NCBI GenBank assembly: GCA_963708855.1
Contig: CAVPUM010000001.1
Span: forward strand, 248,001 to 312,000
Origin: CAIWHR01 sp963708855
GTDB taxonomy: Bacteria; Pseudomonadota; Gammaproteobacteria; Burkholderiales; Casimicrobiaceae
DNA length: 64,000 bases
Direction of reading: 5' to 3'
The position numbers and the translations under genes were made by a program. A model generated the notes under the pieces. It ran no database searches, was not told where the DNA came from, and saw only the letters and a program-made list of their open reading frames with translations. Below, one piece after another: positions 53,042 through 61,571 of this stretch; within the stretch, counting starts at the first letter, position 1, and each line of letters begins with the position of its first letter.

Positions 53042-53820
53042 TTGGGCACCCCCTGCGGGGTGGCTTGCAGCGCGGCGGGAACGTAGGGCTGGCCGTAATT
53101 CGGCGCGTGCGCGATGCCGATCTTGATGTAGGCGGCGAGCGTGGCGAAGCCAAGGACGAGGAAGAACACGGTCAGCGCCCACTTGAGCGTCTTCAGGCGC
53201 TTGCGTGTCGCATTGGGATCGGGCCCCGCGAACCAGCCCCACTTCACCGCCAGCCGGTAGAGGCCGATGCCGCCGTGCAATTCGACGGCGAGCAGCAGGA
53301 GGATGTAGAGCGGCCAGTAGTGGCCGGTCCACACGCGGTCCCCGGACTCATAGGGACCGATCAGCTCCGGATGCGTCAGCATGATGTAGACATGCGGCGC
53401 GGCGAGGAAGAACAGCGCAAAGCCGGTCAGCACCTGCCAGAACCAGAGCGTGGTGTCCTCGTGGCGCAGCATCCTCATGTGGCCACGGAACAGCGTGAAC
53501 TGCCGGTAATTGATCGGAAACTTGCGCACGGCGAGGAACGCGTGCACGACGATCATCGCGATGACCCCCGCGACGACGAACGAGACCATGACGGGGTAGG
53601 AGCGGCCGAAGAAGAAATACCCTTCGAAGAACTTGGTGATCGTCCACATCGCGTCGTTGCTGATGAGGATCGTCGACACGAAGAACATGTGGCCCCACAT
53701 GAACAGCGCGAGGAAGAGGCCGGTGCCGCTCTGGACGAGGTCGAGGCGCGCCGGCCACCGGCTCTTGCGCGCCGCGCCGGCGAGACCGACGCCGGCAATG
53801 AGGCGGTTGCTCGATTCCAT
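53038..53820 (-). CDS. frdC: Fumarate reductase di-haem cytochrome b subunit (Wolinella type)
   Basis: A 260-residue single membrane anchor with five helices. Counting from ATG 53820 the histidines fall at 44 (MWGHMFF), 93 (VVHAFLA), 143 (APHVYIM) and 182 (ELHGGIG). These are the numbers of the four haem ligands known for Wolinella succinogenes FrdC. Glutamates occur at 66 (FFEGYFF) and 180 (AVELHG), which in Wolinella serve quinol oxidation and the compensating proton pathway. This supports menaquinol:fumarate reductase function. The start overlaps nothing upstream, and the stop overlaps frdA. Confidence 0.93.
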   Translation of the reverse strand: MESSNRLIAGVGLAGAARKSRWPARLDLVQSGTGLFLALFMWGHMFFVSTILISNDAMWTITKFFEGYFFFGRSYPVMVSFVVAGVIAMIVVHAFLAVRKFPINYRQFTLFRGHMRMLRHEDTTLWFWQVLTGFALFFLAAPHVYIMLTHPELIGPYESGDRVWTGHYWPLYILLLLAVELHGGIGLYRLAVKWGWFAGPDPNATRKRLKTLKWALTVFFLVLGFATLAAYIKIGIAHAPNYGQPYVPAALQATPQGVPK

Positions 53821-54125
53821 GAGTCGATTCCCCGTTCTGGTCGCGATTTTCCGGCAGGCCTGGCGCTGGCAGTCCGGAGCGGGCACGCGCGATACCACCC
53901 CATCTTCGCCTGCCCCGGCGAACCCCTACCGAAGCTTATGCCAGGCAACAAAGTGCCTCTTGACCTGCGTCAAAGGGCCGGGCAGCGACCGTGGATGTCC
54001 GCTTCCGGAGGGCGCGCCGCCAGCGACCGCGCACGCTGAAAACCCGGTTCGAGGACGCGGCATGATAGGGTTGCGCCGAAATTCACCCGTGCGGCCGACG
54101 TGGCCGACCCGACGAGCGAGCTGCC
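53821..54125. other. Divergent intergenic region frdC / methyltransferase-like gene
   Basis: This 305-base region contains the FNR-type box described separately and no gene. Short open frames in it have no family resemblance. A 5' leader of about 100 bases for frdC is implied. Confidence 0.6.
53960..53973 (-). promoter_or_regulatory. FNR/DNR-type box upstream of frdCAB
   Basis: TTGACCTGCGTCAA is a perfect TTGAC-N4-GTCAA palindrome, a common FNR/ANR/DNR variant. On the minus strand CATAAG (53940-53935) lies 29 bases from its centre, close to the spacing of class II activation. Transcription would start near 53925, about 105 bases before frdC. Confidence 0.7.
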
Positions 54126-54923
54126 ATGCCCCTCCCTCCCCTGGATACACGCGGCCTCGGCCCTGTCGCGCGGTTGCGAGCCCTGGTCCTCGAGGGACTG
54201 ATCGCGGCGAACGAGCGCCGCGCCAAAGCCGCGCTGGAACGTATCCCCGCCCTGGCCGACGCCATTCGCAGGTATCAGGCGAGCTCCGAAGTGACCGGCA
54301 TGTCCTGGTCGGACTACCTGACGCTCTACCGGGAAGTGCGCCGATACCGGCCGCAGGAAGTGCTAGAGCTCGGCTCCGGCGTTTCGACGGTGGTGCTCGC
54401 CTTTGCCCTCGTCGCCAATGCCGCCGACGGCTCGCCGCTCGGCCGGATCACGTCGATGGAGGAAGACCCCGATTGGCACCGCAACGCGATGGCGTGCTTC
54501 CCCCCCGAGCTCGCCCCCGTCGCGGATTTCCTGCACAGCCCGAAAGTCGACGGCTATTACAAGATCTTCCGCGGAGTCCAGTACGCGTCGATCCCGGAGC
54601 GGCCCTACGATTACGTGTTCTCGGACGGCCCGGAGCGCCATTCGCTCGTCAACGGCGACAAGTTGTTCGATCTCGACCTCATCCAGGTCGTTCGTCGCTC
54701 CGACCGGCCGATCCGCGCCGTGGTCGACAATCACTATCTGACGTTCTACGTGCTGCAGAAGGTGTTTGGCACGGAATTGGCGCGCTACAGTCCGACGCGC
54801 CGGCTGATGCTGGTGGGGCCGGTGACCCGGCACGACATCCGGCATCTGCGCAAGGAGAACTTCGTGCCCGACCTCCGCCTCGTCGGCCGCACGGAGTTGA
54901 AGCTGCGGATGGCCCGGGACTGA
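54126..54923 (+). CDS. Class I SAM-methyltransferase-like hypothetical protein
   Basis: A 265-residue soluble protein. SWSDYLTLYREVRRYRPQEV leads to VLELGSGVSTVVLAFALVAN, which resembles SAM motif I, and GRITSMEEDPDWHRNAMACF gives an acidic motif II. YDYVFSDGPERHSLVNGDKL is a motif IV-like strand. The C-terminal part (LMLVGPVTRHDIRHLRKENF) is less typical. Substrate unknown. It is divergent from frdC and 75 bases before the ABC importer. Confidence 0.65.
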   Translation: MPLPPLDTRGLGPVARLRALVLEGLIAANERRAKAALERIPALADAIRRYQASSEVTGMSWSDYLTLYREVRRYRPQEVLELGSGVSTVVLAFALVANAADGSPLGRITSMEEDPDWHRNAMACFPPELAPVADFLHSPKVDGYYKIFRGVQYASIPERPYDYVFSDGPERHSLVNGDKLFDLDLIQVVRRSDRPIRAVVDNHYLTFYVLQKVFGTELARYSPTRRLMLVGPVTRHDIRHLRKENFVPDLRLVGRTELKLRMARD

Positions 54924-54997
54924 CGCCTGGGCGATACAATGCGCGCTGGCGGCGCGGGTCCCGTGCAGACGCGCGCCCGAAACTCCGGAGGAGAACC

Positions 54998-56323
54998 ATG
55001 GCTCGTCGACCCCTTCCCGCGCTTGACCGCGCACCCACCCTCCGCCTCGCCGCTGCGCTCATCGTTGCGTCGTTCGCATTCCCCGCCGCCGCGGAAACGG
55101 TGACGGTCATCACGTCGTTCCCGAAGGAACTGACCGCCGCCTACAAGAAGGCCTTCGAGGCCAAGTATCCGAACGACAAGCTCGAGATCCTGAACAAGAA
55201 CACCGCGGCGGGCATCGCGTTCGTGCGCGAGCAGCCGGTGGGCAGCCGGCCGGAAATCTTCTGGGCTTCGGCCCCCGATGCGTTCGAAGTGCTGGCATCG
55301 TCGAAGCTCCTGCAGAAGTCGGACGCGCAGAACCCCGCGGTGCCCGCGAAGATCGGCAACTATCCGATCAACGATCCGGAAGGTTTCTACCTCGGCCAGG
55401 CGCTCGCCGGATACGGGATCATGTGGAACACGCGCTATCTCGCGGCGAACAAGCTGCCCGAGCCGAAAGAGTGGGCCGATCTCGTCAATCCGGTCTACCA
55501 CGGCCATCTGGCAATCTCGAGCCCGTCGCGGTCGGGCACCACGCACCTCACCGTGGAGACGATTCTGCAGGGCGAGGGCTGGGCGAAGGGCTGGGGCCAG
55601 CTCCTCGCGATCGCCGGCAACTGCGCGGCGATCACCGAGCGCAGCTTCGGCGTGCCGGACGGCGTGGCGAGCGGGCAGTACGGCATCGGGCTGGTGATCG
55701 ACTTCTTCGGATTGGCGGCAATGAATTCCGGGCTGCCGGTGGAGTTCGTCTACCCGTCCGTGACGTCGATCGTTCCCGCCAACATCGCGCTCGTCGCCGG
55801 CTCGAAGGCACCGGAGGCCGGCAAGCGGTTCGTCCAGTTCGCGCTGTCCGACGAGGGGCAGGCGCTGCTGCTCGACAAGCAGATCAGCCGGCTGCCGGTG
55901 CTGCCCGCGACGTACGCGAAGGCGCCGGCCGGCTATCCCAACCCCTTCTCGGGCAAGATCCAGGCCAAGGTCAACTTCGACTCCAACCTGTCCGAATCAC
56001 GCTACTACGTCGTCGTCGCGCTGTTCGACCAGCTGGTCACCTTCCGCCACAAGGAGCTCGCCGCGGCGGCCAAGGCGATCCAGGACGCGCAGAAGCGCGT
56101 CGGCACGCGATCAAGTCCGCAACTCGACGAGGCGCGGCGGCTCGTCTTCACGCCACCTCTCGACGACAAGCAGGCCACCGACGCGGCGCTCCTCGCTACG
56201 TTCAAGGCGGACAAGAAGGACGCCGACGCATCGAAGCGGCGCACGCAGATCGAAGAGGAATGGGCGGCGAAAGCCAAAGCCAATTACGCCAGGGCGGTCG
56301 AGCTCGCGAACGCGGTGAAATGA
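54998..56323 (+). CDS. ABC transporter extracellular binding protein, iron/phosphonate/polyamine-type family 1
   Basis: A 441-residue periplasmic protein. GGAGGAG precedes ATG 54998. Signal peptide residues 1-32 (ending FPAAA-ET), then ETVTVITSFPKELTAAYKKA, PVGSRPEIFWASAPDAFEVL, LVNPVYHGHLAISSPSRSGT (the ligand loop SPSRSGT shared with Fe3+ and 2-aminoethylphosphonate binders) and PSVTSIVPANIALVAGSKAP. The C-terminal 100 residues form an extra helical, Lys/Ala-rich extension (FKADKKDADASKRRTQIEEE). A TACAAT -10-like box is at 54935. It starts the SBP-permease-ATPase operon. Confidence 0.9.
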   Translation: MARRPLPALDRAPTLRLAAALIVASFAFPAAAETVTVITSFPKELTAAYKKAFEAKYPNDKLEILNKNTAAGIAFVREQPVGSRPEIFWASAPDAFEVLASSKLLQKSDAQNPAVPAKIGNYPINDPEGFYLGQALAGYGIMWNTRYLAANKLPEPKEWADLVNPVYHGHLAISSPSRSGTTHLTVETILQGEGWAKGWGQLLAIAGNCAAITERSFGVPDGVASGQYGIGLVIDFFGLAAMNSGLPVEFVYPSVTSIVPANIALVAGSKAPEAGKRFVQFALSDEGQALLLDKQISRLPVLPATYAKAPAGYPNPFSGKIQAKVNFDSNLSESRYYVVVALFDQLVTFRHKELAAAAKAIQDAQKRVGTRSSPQLDEARRLVFTPPLDDKQATDAALLATFKADKKDADASKRRTQIEEEWAAKAKANYARAVELANAVK

Positions 56324-56375
56324 GCGCAGCGGCGGCGCGCTCCTCCACCGCGCCCGCCCGCTTTGCGCGAACGCG

Positions 56376-58094
56376 ATGACCGTCGCCGCCGGCGCGATCC
56401 GCGCGACACATGGCGGCGCGAGCGGCGCCTGGCTGCTCGCTTTGCCGGTCGCGGCGTTCATCGTCGTCTTTCTGGCCTGGCCCGTCGCGACCGTCCTCTA
56501 CACGGCATTCGCCGACGGCCAGGGTGGCTTCACGACCGGCCACATCGGGGCGTTCCTGTCGATCTCGCTGATGCGCGAGGCGTTCGTCAACAGCCTGGTG
56601 GTGGCGCTGGGATCGGTTGCGTTTGCGACGCTCATCGCCGTTCCGCTCGCCTACCTGACGGTGCGTTTCGAGTTCCGCGGCGCGGCGCTGGTGCAGACGC
56701 TGGGCGTGCTGCCGCTCGTGATGCCGCCGTTCGTCGGCGCGGTGGCGCTGCAGCTCCTGTTCGGCCGCAACGGCTCGGTCAACCTGCTGCTCGGCGAGGC
56801 CTTCGGCATCCGCATCCCGTTCATGGACGGATTGAACGGCGTCATCTTCGTCGAAGGGCTGCATTATTTTCCCTTCATCCTGCTCAATCTCGTCGCCGCG
56901 CTCGGGAACATCGACGGGGCGATGGAGGAGGCGGCGCAAAACCTCGGCAGTCACGGCTTCCGGCTGTTCCGCCGTGTCGTGTTTCCGCTCGCGGCGCCGG
57001 GCTTCGTCGCGGGCGCGGCGCTCGTGTTCGTCAAGGTGTTCGACGACCTCGGCACGCCGCTCGTTCTGAACGTCACCAACATGCTCGCGCCGCAGGCGTA
57101 CCTGCGCATCACGTCGGTCGGGCTCGAGGATCCGATCGGCTACGTGATCGCGCTGGTGATGATCGCTTTCTCGATCGGCGCGCTCGCGCTCTCCGCGCGG
57201 ATCACCCGGGGTCGCGATTACGCGACGCTCACGCGCGGAGGCTCCTCCCTGCGCAAGCGGCCGCTCACCGGCAGCAGCGCGGTGCTGGCCTACGGCTGGG
57301 TGTTGCTGGTGCTGGCACTGGTGCTCTCGCCGCACCTCGGCCTGCTGCTCCTCTCGCTCGCCAAAGTGTGGAGCTTCTCGGTGCTGCCGGAGGGCTACAC
57401 GCTGCGGCATTTCGCCCTCGTGCTCACCGATTCCGCGCCGATGATCGGCAACACGATGCTCTATTGCACGCTCGCCGCAGGCATCGACGTCGTCCTCGGC
57501 ACCGCCATCGCGTACCTGTTGCTGCGCACGCGACTGCCGGGCCGGCAATGGCTCGACTGGGGCGCCTCCGCGGCGCTCGCGATCCCCGGCATCGTGCTCG
57601 CGATCGGATACCTGCGCGCGTTTCGCGGCATCGAGCTGCCCTTCGTCGGCGGCGCGCTGACGGCGAGCTGGATCGCGATCATGCTGGCCTACGCCGTGCG
57701 GCGGCTGCCGTACGCGGTGCGCTCGTGCGTGGCTGCGCTGCAACAGGTGCACGTTTCACTCGAGGAGGCGGCGCAGAGCCTCGGCGCCAACCGCCGCCGC
57801 ACCGCGCGCCGGATCGTGATTCCGCTGATGATGGGCGGGATCCTCGCCGGTTTCGTCACGAGCTTCATCACGGCCGCCGTCGAGCTCTCGGCGACGATCC
57901 TGCTCGCGACCAGCGAGTCGCAGGCACCGTTGTCCTACGGCATCTACCTCTACAACCAGAGCATCGCGACGCGCGGGCCCGCGGCGGCGCTGGGTGTGAT
58001 CGCCATCGTGATCGTCGCGCTCGGAATGTATGCGTCGCAGCGTCTGCTCGAGGCGCGCGCCGGCGGCGCCAGGATCAGCGTGGACACCGAATGA
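56376..58094 (+). CDS. ABC transporter permease, FbpB type with two BPD domains
   Basis: A 572-residue membrane protein made of two fused permease halves with about 12 helices. Each half has the EAA loop that contacts the ATPase: EEAAQNLGSHGFRLFRRVVF near residue 190 and EEAAQSLGANRRRTARRIVI near residue 475. This fused form is typical of Fe3+ (FbpB/SfuB) and 2-aminoethylphosphonate importers. It starts 52 bases after the binding protein, and its stop overlaps the ATPase start (ATGA). Intact. Confidence 0.93.
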   Translation: MTVAAGAIRATHGGASGAWLLALPVAAFIVVFLAWPVATVLYTAFADGQGGFTTGHIGAFLSISLMREAFVNSLVVALGSVAFATLIAVPLAYLTVRFEFRGAALVQTLGVLPLVMPPFVGAVALQLLFGRNGSVNLLLGEAFGIRIPFMDGLNGVIFVEGLHYFPFILLNLVAALGNIDGAMEEAAQNLGSHGFRLFRRVVFPLAAPGFVAGAALVFVKVFDDLGTPLVLNVTNMLAPQAYLRITSVGLEDPIGYVIALVMIAFSIGALALSARITRGRDYATLTRGGSSLRKRPLTGSSAVLAYGWVLLVLALVLSPHLGLLLLSLAKVWSFSVLPEGYTLRHFALVLTDSAPMIGNTMLYCTLAAGIDVVLGTAIAYLLLRTRLPGRQWLDWGASAALAIPGIVLAIGYLRAFRGIELPFVGGALTASWIAIMLAYAVRRLPYAVRSCVAALQQVHVSLEEAAQSLGANRRRTARRIVIPLMMGGILAGFVTSFITAAVELSATILLATSESQAPLSYGIYLYNQSIATRGPAAALGVIAIVIVALGMYASQRLLEARAGGARISVDTE

Positions 58095-59224
58095 CCGTGG
58101 AAACCCCGTTGACGGAAAGGCCGGGGGCGGCCGGCGTCGGCATCGAGATCGAAGGCGTCAACCTCGCCTACGGCGCCAACGTCGTGCTCCGCGACATTTC
58201 GCTTTCGATAGTCCCCGGCGAGTTCTTCGCGCTGCTCGGGCCTTCGGGGTCGGGCAAGTCGACGCTGCTGCGCCTGCTCGCCGGGTTCAATCGCGCCAAC
58301 GCGGGGCGGGTGCGGATCGCCGGCATCGACGTCGCTGCGCTGCCGCCATGGCAACGCGACGTCGGCATGGTGTTCCAGAACTACGCGCTGTGGCCGCATC
58401 TCACCGTGGGGGAGAACGTCGCTTTCGGACTCGAGGAGCGGCGCTGGCCGCGCAGCCGCATCCGGGCGCGCGTGCGCGACGTGCTCGAACTCGTGAGCCT
58501 CGCCGGCTTCGACGACCGCCGCCCGGGTCAGCTCTCGGGCGGACAGCAGCAGCGCGTGGCGATCGCCCGTACGCTCGCCATCGAGCCGCGTGTGCTCCTG
58601 CTCGACGAACCGCTGTCGAACCTCGATGCGAAGCTGCGGGCGTCGACCGGGCTAGAACTGAAGCGGCTGCAGCGGCGGCTGGGAATCACCACGGTCTTCG
58701 TTACGCATGACCAGCAGGAGGCGATGACCATCGCCGACCGACTGGCGGTGCTCGAACAAGGCGTGATCCAGCAGGTCGGCACGCCGCGCGAGCTCTACGA
58801 TGCGCCGGTCAACCGGTTCGTCGCCGAGTTCGTCGGTTCCATCAATCTCTTTGCCGGCCACGTCCAGACCGGGCCGGCGGGCACCTGCACGGTGGAAGTC
58901 GGCGGCCTCGGCCGCGTTGCCTTGCCGGCCGGTCGTGTCGCCGGCATCACGACGGGGGCCGGAGGAAAAGTGGCGGTCGCATTTCGTCCGCACGCCGTGC
59001 GGCTCGCCGGTACGGGGCCCTCCGAGGGGCTCGCGTTCGACGCCGAAGTCGGCACGACGGAATTCCTGGGCGAGTTCGTCCGGCACGAGCTCGTCGTCGG
59101 CGCACTGCGCGTCGTCGCCGACCTGCCCCACGCGCGCTTCGCCGAGGCGCAGGCACCGGGGGCGCGCGTGCGCCTCGTCGTCGCCCCCGACGAAGTCCTG
59201 GTGCTCGCGGATCCGCCGCGCTGA
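58091..59224 (+). CDS. ABC transporter ATP-binding protein, CUT1/Fbp type with TOBE domain
   Basis: A 377-residue ATPase. Walker A is LLGPSGSGKSTLLRLLAG (near residue 48), the Q loop VFQNYALWPHLTVGEN, signature LSGGQQQRVAIARTLA, Walker B VLLLDEPLSNLDAKLR and H loop VFVTHDQQEAM. The C-terminal 120 residues form a TOBE-like regulatory domain (VAFRPHAVRLA, EVGTTEFLGEFVRHELVVGA). It powers the permease encoded immediately upstream. Substrate is probably ferric iron or an aminophosphonate (inference from the binding protein). Confidence 0.94.
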   Translation: MTVETPLTERPGAAGVGIEIEGVNLAYGANVVLRDISLSIVPGEFFALLGPSGSGKSTLLRLLAGFNRANAGRVRIAGIDVAALPPWQRDVGMVFQNYALWPHLTVGENVAFGLEERRWPRSRIRARVRDVLELVSLAGFDDRRPGQLSGGQQQRVAIARTLAIEPRVLLLDEPLSNLDAKLRASTGLELKRLQRRLGITTVFVTHDQQEAMTIADRLAVLEQGVIQQVGTPRELYDAPVNRFVAEFVGSINLFAGHVQTGPAGTCTVEVGGLGRVALPAGRVAGITTGAGGKVAVAFRPHAVRLAGTGPSEGLAFDAEVGTTEFLGEFVRHELVVGALRVVADLPHARFAEAQAPGARVRLVVAPDEVLVLADPPR

Positions 59225-59252
59225 TGCCCGCCGGAGGCGCGGGCAGCGCCGG

Positions 59253-59945
59253 TCAGTGCAGCCGCTGCCGCGATTTGCGCGCGGTCTCGGACACGGTTCC
59301 GCGACGCGCCCCCGCGCCCAGAACCCGCTTGGCGCTGCGGCGCTCCTGCCAGAAGCGATAGATCAGCACCGCGGCCACCGGCAGCTCGTCGATCAGCTCG
59401 GCGCGTTTTTCGTCGCTGTCGACCCATTCGGTGAAATCGTCGTCGCGATCACCGAACGCGAGTGCTTCGATCGGGAAGATCCAGTCGCGCGCATCCGGCG
59501 TGTCGAACAGCGGCTGCCACTCGTCGTCGCGCAGCTTGACGCCGGCCATGTAGCCTTCGCACCACGCAGCGCCCTCGGGCGGCATGCGCTCGCTGCCGCG
59601 CGCCTTCTCCTCGGGCAGGTAGAGCAGTGGCTTGAAGCGCGTCGGCGATTCGCCCAGCGTGCGCTGAATGCCGACCAGGTGCCGCAGCACGAGCGCCATG
59701 ATCTTCTGTGCCTGGTCGTTGTTGGCAAAGGCGGCGGCCGCGCTCTTGTTGCCTTCGCTCCACACCTGCGGCAGCCATTCCGACGGCTGTATCGCGTCGG
59801 GCCCGGACACGATCGCCGCAAGATATCCGTCGAGCATCTCGAGATCCATGCAGTCGTGCGGGACCGCGTCGGACGCCAGGAAAGTCTCGAGTTCGTCGAG
59901 CTCGGATTCGGAGAGAGGTTCGTCGAGGGCGCGGGGATCGGTCAT
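59253..59945 (-). CDS. UPF0149/YecA family protein without SEC-C tail
   Basis: A 230-residue protein. ALDEPLSESELDELETFLAS, MDLEMLDGYLAAIVSGPDAI and WLPQVW define the UPF0149 domain. WCEGYMAGVKLRDDEWQPLF and FPIEALAFG continue it. The tail is basic (RSAKRVLGAGARRG) and lacks the Cys-rich zinc motif of the paralogue at 24.3 kb. Convergent with the ABC operon, 28 bases apart. Function unknown beyond family-level links to ribosome binding. Confidence 0.83.
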   Translation of the reverse strand: MTDPRALDEPLSESELDELETFLASDAVPHDCMDLEMLDGYLAAIVSGPDAIQPSEWLPQVWSEGNKSAAAAFANNDQAQKIMALVLRHLVGIQRTLGESPTRFKPLLYLPEEKARGSERMPPEGAAWCEGYMAGVKLRDDEWQPLFDTPDARDWIFPIEALAFGDRDDDFTEWVDSDEKRAELIDELPVAAVLIYRFWQERRSAKRVLGAGARRGTVSETARKSRQRLH

Positions 59946-60100
59946 GGGAGGCTTTCGTCTGGGACTTTGCGTCGGAACCGCATATGATCCCCCGGCGCGA
60001 CGATTGGCGCAACCGCGCCACCCGTGCTTGCCCCCGGGGCAGCGACACCGGGGCGCTGTGATACGCTAGCCCGCCCTCGCCATACGCCGACGCCACGCCG

Positions 60101-60790
60101 ATGCCGCCCAAGATCAAGATCCAGGCGTTCCTCGCCAATCTGCCGCTGTTCAAGGAGTTCGCGCCCGCCGAGATCGACCGGATCGCCGCCGGCACGACCG
60201 AGCTCCACGTTCCGCGCGGCGAGATCCTGTTCAACAAGGGCGACGCCTGCGGCGGCTTCCATCTCGTGATCTACGGCCAGGTGAAGCTCTCCTTCGTCAC
60301 GCCGCAGGGAAGCGAGAAGGTGATCGAGATCATCGGCCCCGGCTTTTCGTTCGGCGAGGCGCTGATGTTCATGGAGAAGCCGTACATCGTGATGGCGCAG
60401 ACGCTCGCCGACTCGCTGCTGCTGCACGTGTCGAAGCACGCGGTGTTCGAGGGACTGGAGCACGACCCCGGTTTCGCGAAAAAAATGCTCGCCGGGCTGT
60501 CGCGACGCCTGCACGGCCTCATCGTCGACGTCGAGAGCTATTCGCTGCAATCCGGCACGCAGCGCGTCATCGGCTACCTGCTGCGTCAGGACGAGGAACA
60601 CGCGAATGCGGCAGCCCCCTACACGGTGACGCTGCCGACGTCGAAGGCGATCGTCGCGTCGCGGCTGAACCTCACGCCGGAACACTTCTCGCGGATCCTG
60701 CACGACCTGACCGGGGCCGGCCTCATCGCGGTCGACGGGCGCGACGTGAAGATCGGCGACGTCGCGAGACTGCGCAACTACACCGGTTGA
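60101..60790 (+). CDS. CRP/FNR family transcriptional regulator (DNR-like)
   Basis: A 229-residue regulator. The cyclic-nucleotide-like sensor domain (1-120) has RGEILFNKGDACGGFHLVIY and GPGFSFGEALMFMEKPYIVM. A dimer helix (AKKMLAGLSRRLHGLIVDVE) is followed by the HTH at about 170-200 (LPTSKAIVASRLNLTPEHFS, RILHDL). It lacks the N-terminal cysteine cluster that binds 4Fe-4S in FNR; only one Cys is in the sensor. It therefore resembles DNR-type regulators that sense NO through haem, or another ligand. The HTH helix could bind TTGAC-type boxes such as those upstream of frdC and aspA (inference). Confidence 0.87.
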   Translation: MPPKIKIQAFLANLPLFKEFAPAEIDRIAAGTTELHVPRGEILFNKGDACGGFHLVIYGQVKLSFVTPQGSEKVIEIIGPGFSFGEALMFMEKPYIVMAQTLADSLLLHVSKHAVFEGLEHDPGFAKKMLAGLSRRLHGLIVDVESYSLQSGTQRVIGYLLRQDEEHANAAAPYTVTLPTSKAIVASRLNLTPEHFSRILHDLTGAGLIAVDGRDVKIGDVARLRNYTG

Positions 60791-60804
60791 CGCGTGAACA
60801 GAGG

Positions 60805-61564
60805 TCAGACCCCGCCATTCGGGCCCCGAGCCCGAATGACGGGGTCCGTCCCCTGTCCCAGCCGCGCGCGCAACAGCCGCACGGCGCTCGCCGGCGTGGC
60901 AAGCACCGGCAGCGGGACCGCGCGCGCCACCGCAGGCGCCGCGCGCGCGAGACTGAACTGCGCCAGAGCGATCACGTCGCATCCCATCGCATGCGCGGTG
61001 CGCGCGGCCTCGGCCGCGAGCCGGTCGTGGGTCGCCGTGTCGCCGGCATCGAGTGCGGCGAGCGCGCCTTCGGCGAGCACGGGGACGACCTCGACCCCCG
61101 ACGGAAACTCGGCCGGCAGCGACACCAGCGTCGGCGCGAACGTCGCGACAAGGCCGATGCGCCCGCTGCGTCCGCCGGTGGTGGCCGCGCGCACGGCATC
61201 GTCGATCATCGCCTCGTTGGGCTTCAGCACCGGCACTTCGGGCCAGCGCGCCGCGACGGCTTCGATGCACGGTCCGAATGCCGAGCAGGTGAACAGGATG
61301 CCCTGCGCGCCGGTGCCGATCGCGTAGGCGGCGAGCGCCACGAAGCGCGCGCTCATCCGGTCATCGAGTCCGCCGGCGCTCCGCGCGAGATCCGCCGACA
61401 GGCTGTCGTCCAGCAGGTTCATGCGCACGCACTCGCGGCCACGCGCGCTCGAACTCGGCATTGATCGGCGCGACCGAATGGACCAGCGCGTGGATCAGCG
61501 CGACGCGGGGCGCGGCGTCCACTTGCGGCTCCTCGAACGCAACCGGGGCGCCCGCCACCGGCAC
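60805..61564 (-). CDS. Aspartate/glutamate/hydantoin racemase family protein, one frameshift
   Basis: Starts near 61564, with RVALIHALVHSVAPINAEFE and RAWP in one frame. Near 61430 the frame changes, and MNLLDDSLSADLARSAGGLD, ARFVALAAYAIGTG, ILFTCSAFGPCIEAV (first catalytic Cys) and VLKPNEAMIDDAV follow. The second Cys region (MGCDVIALAQFSLA) lacks the usual Cys, having GCDVIALAQ. The final residues are encoded by an inverted repeat at 60808-60846, so the natural C-terminus may have been altered. It follows the TRAP permease by 7 bases. It may process the imported acid (inference). Confidence 0.75.
60808..60846. repeat. Long inverted repeat between convergent genes
   Basis: GACCCCG-C-CATTCGGGC and its inverse GCCCGAATG-A-CGGGGTC form a 16-pair stem with one mismatch and a 5-base loop. 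It lies between the CRP/FNR stop and the racemase stop and encodes the last racemase residues. It looks like a dispersed palindromic element and could act as a two-way terminator, though no T run follows. Confidence 0.75.
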
Positions 61565-61571
61565 CGCGCCA

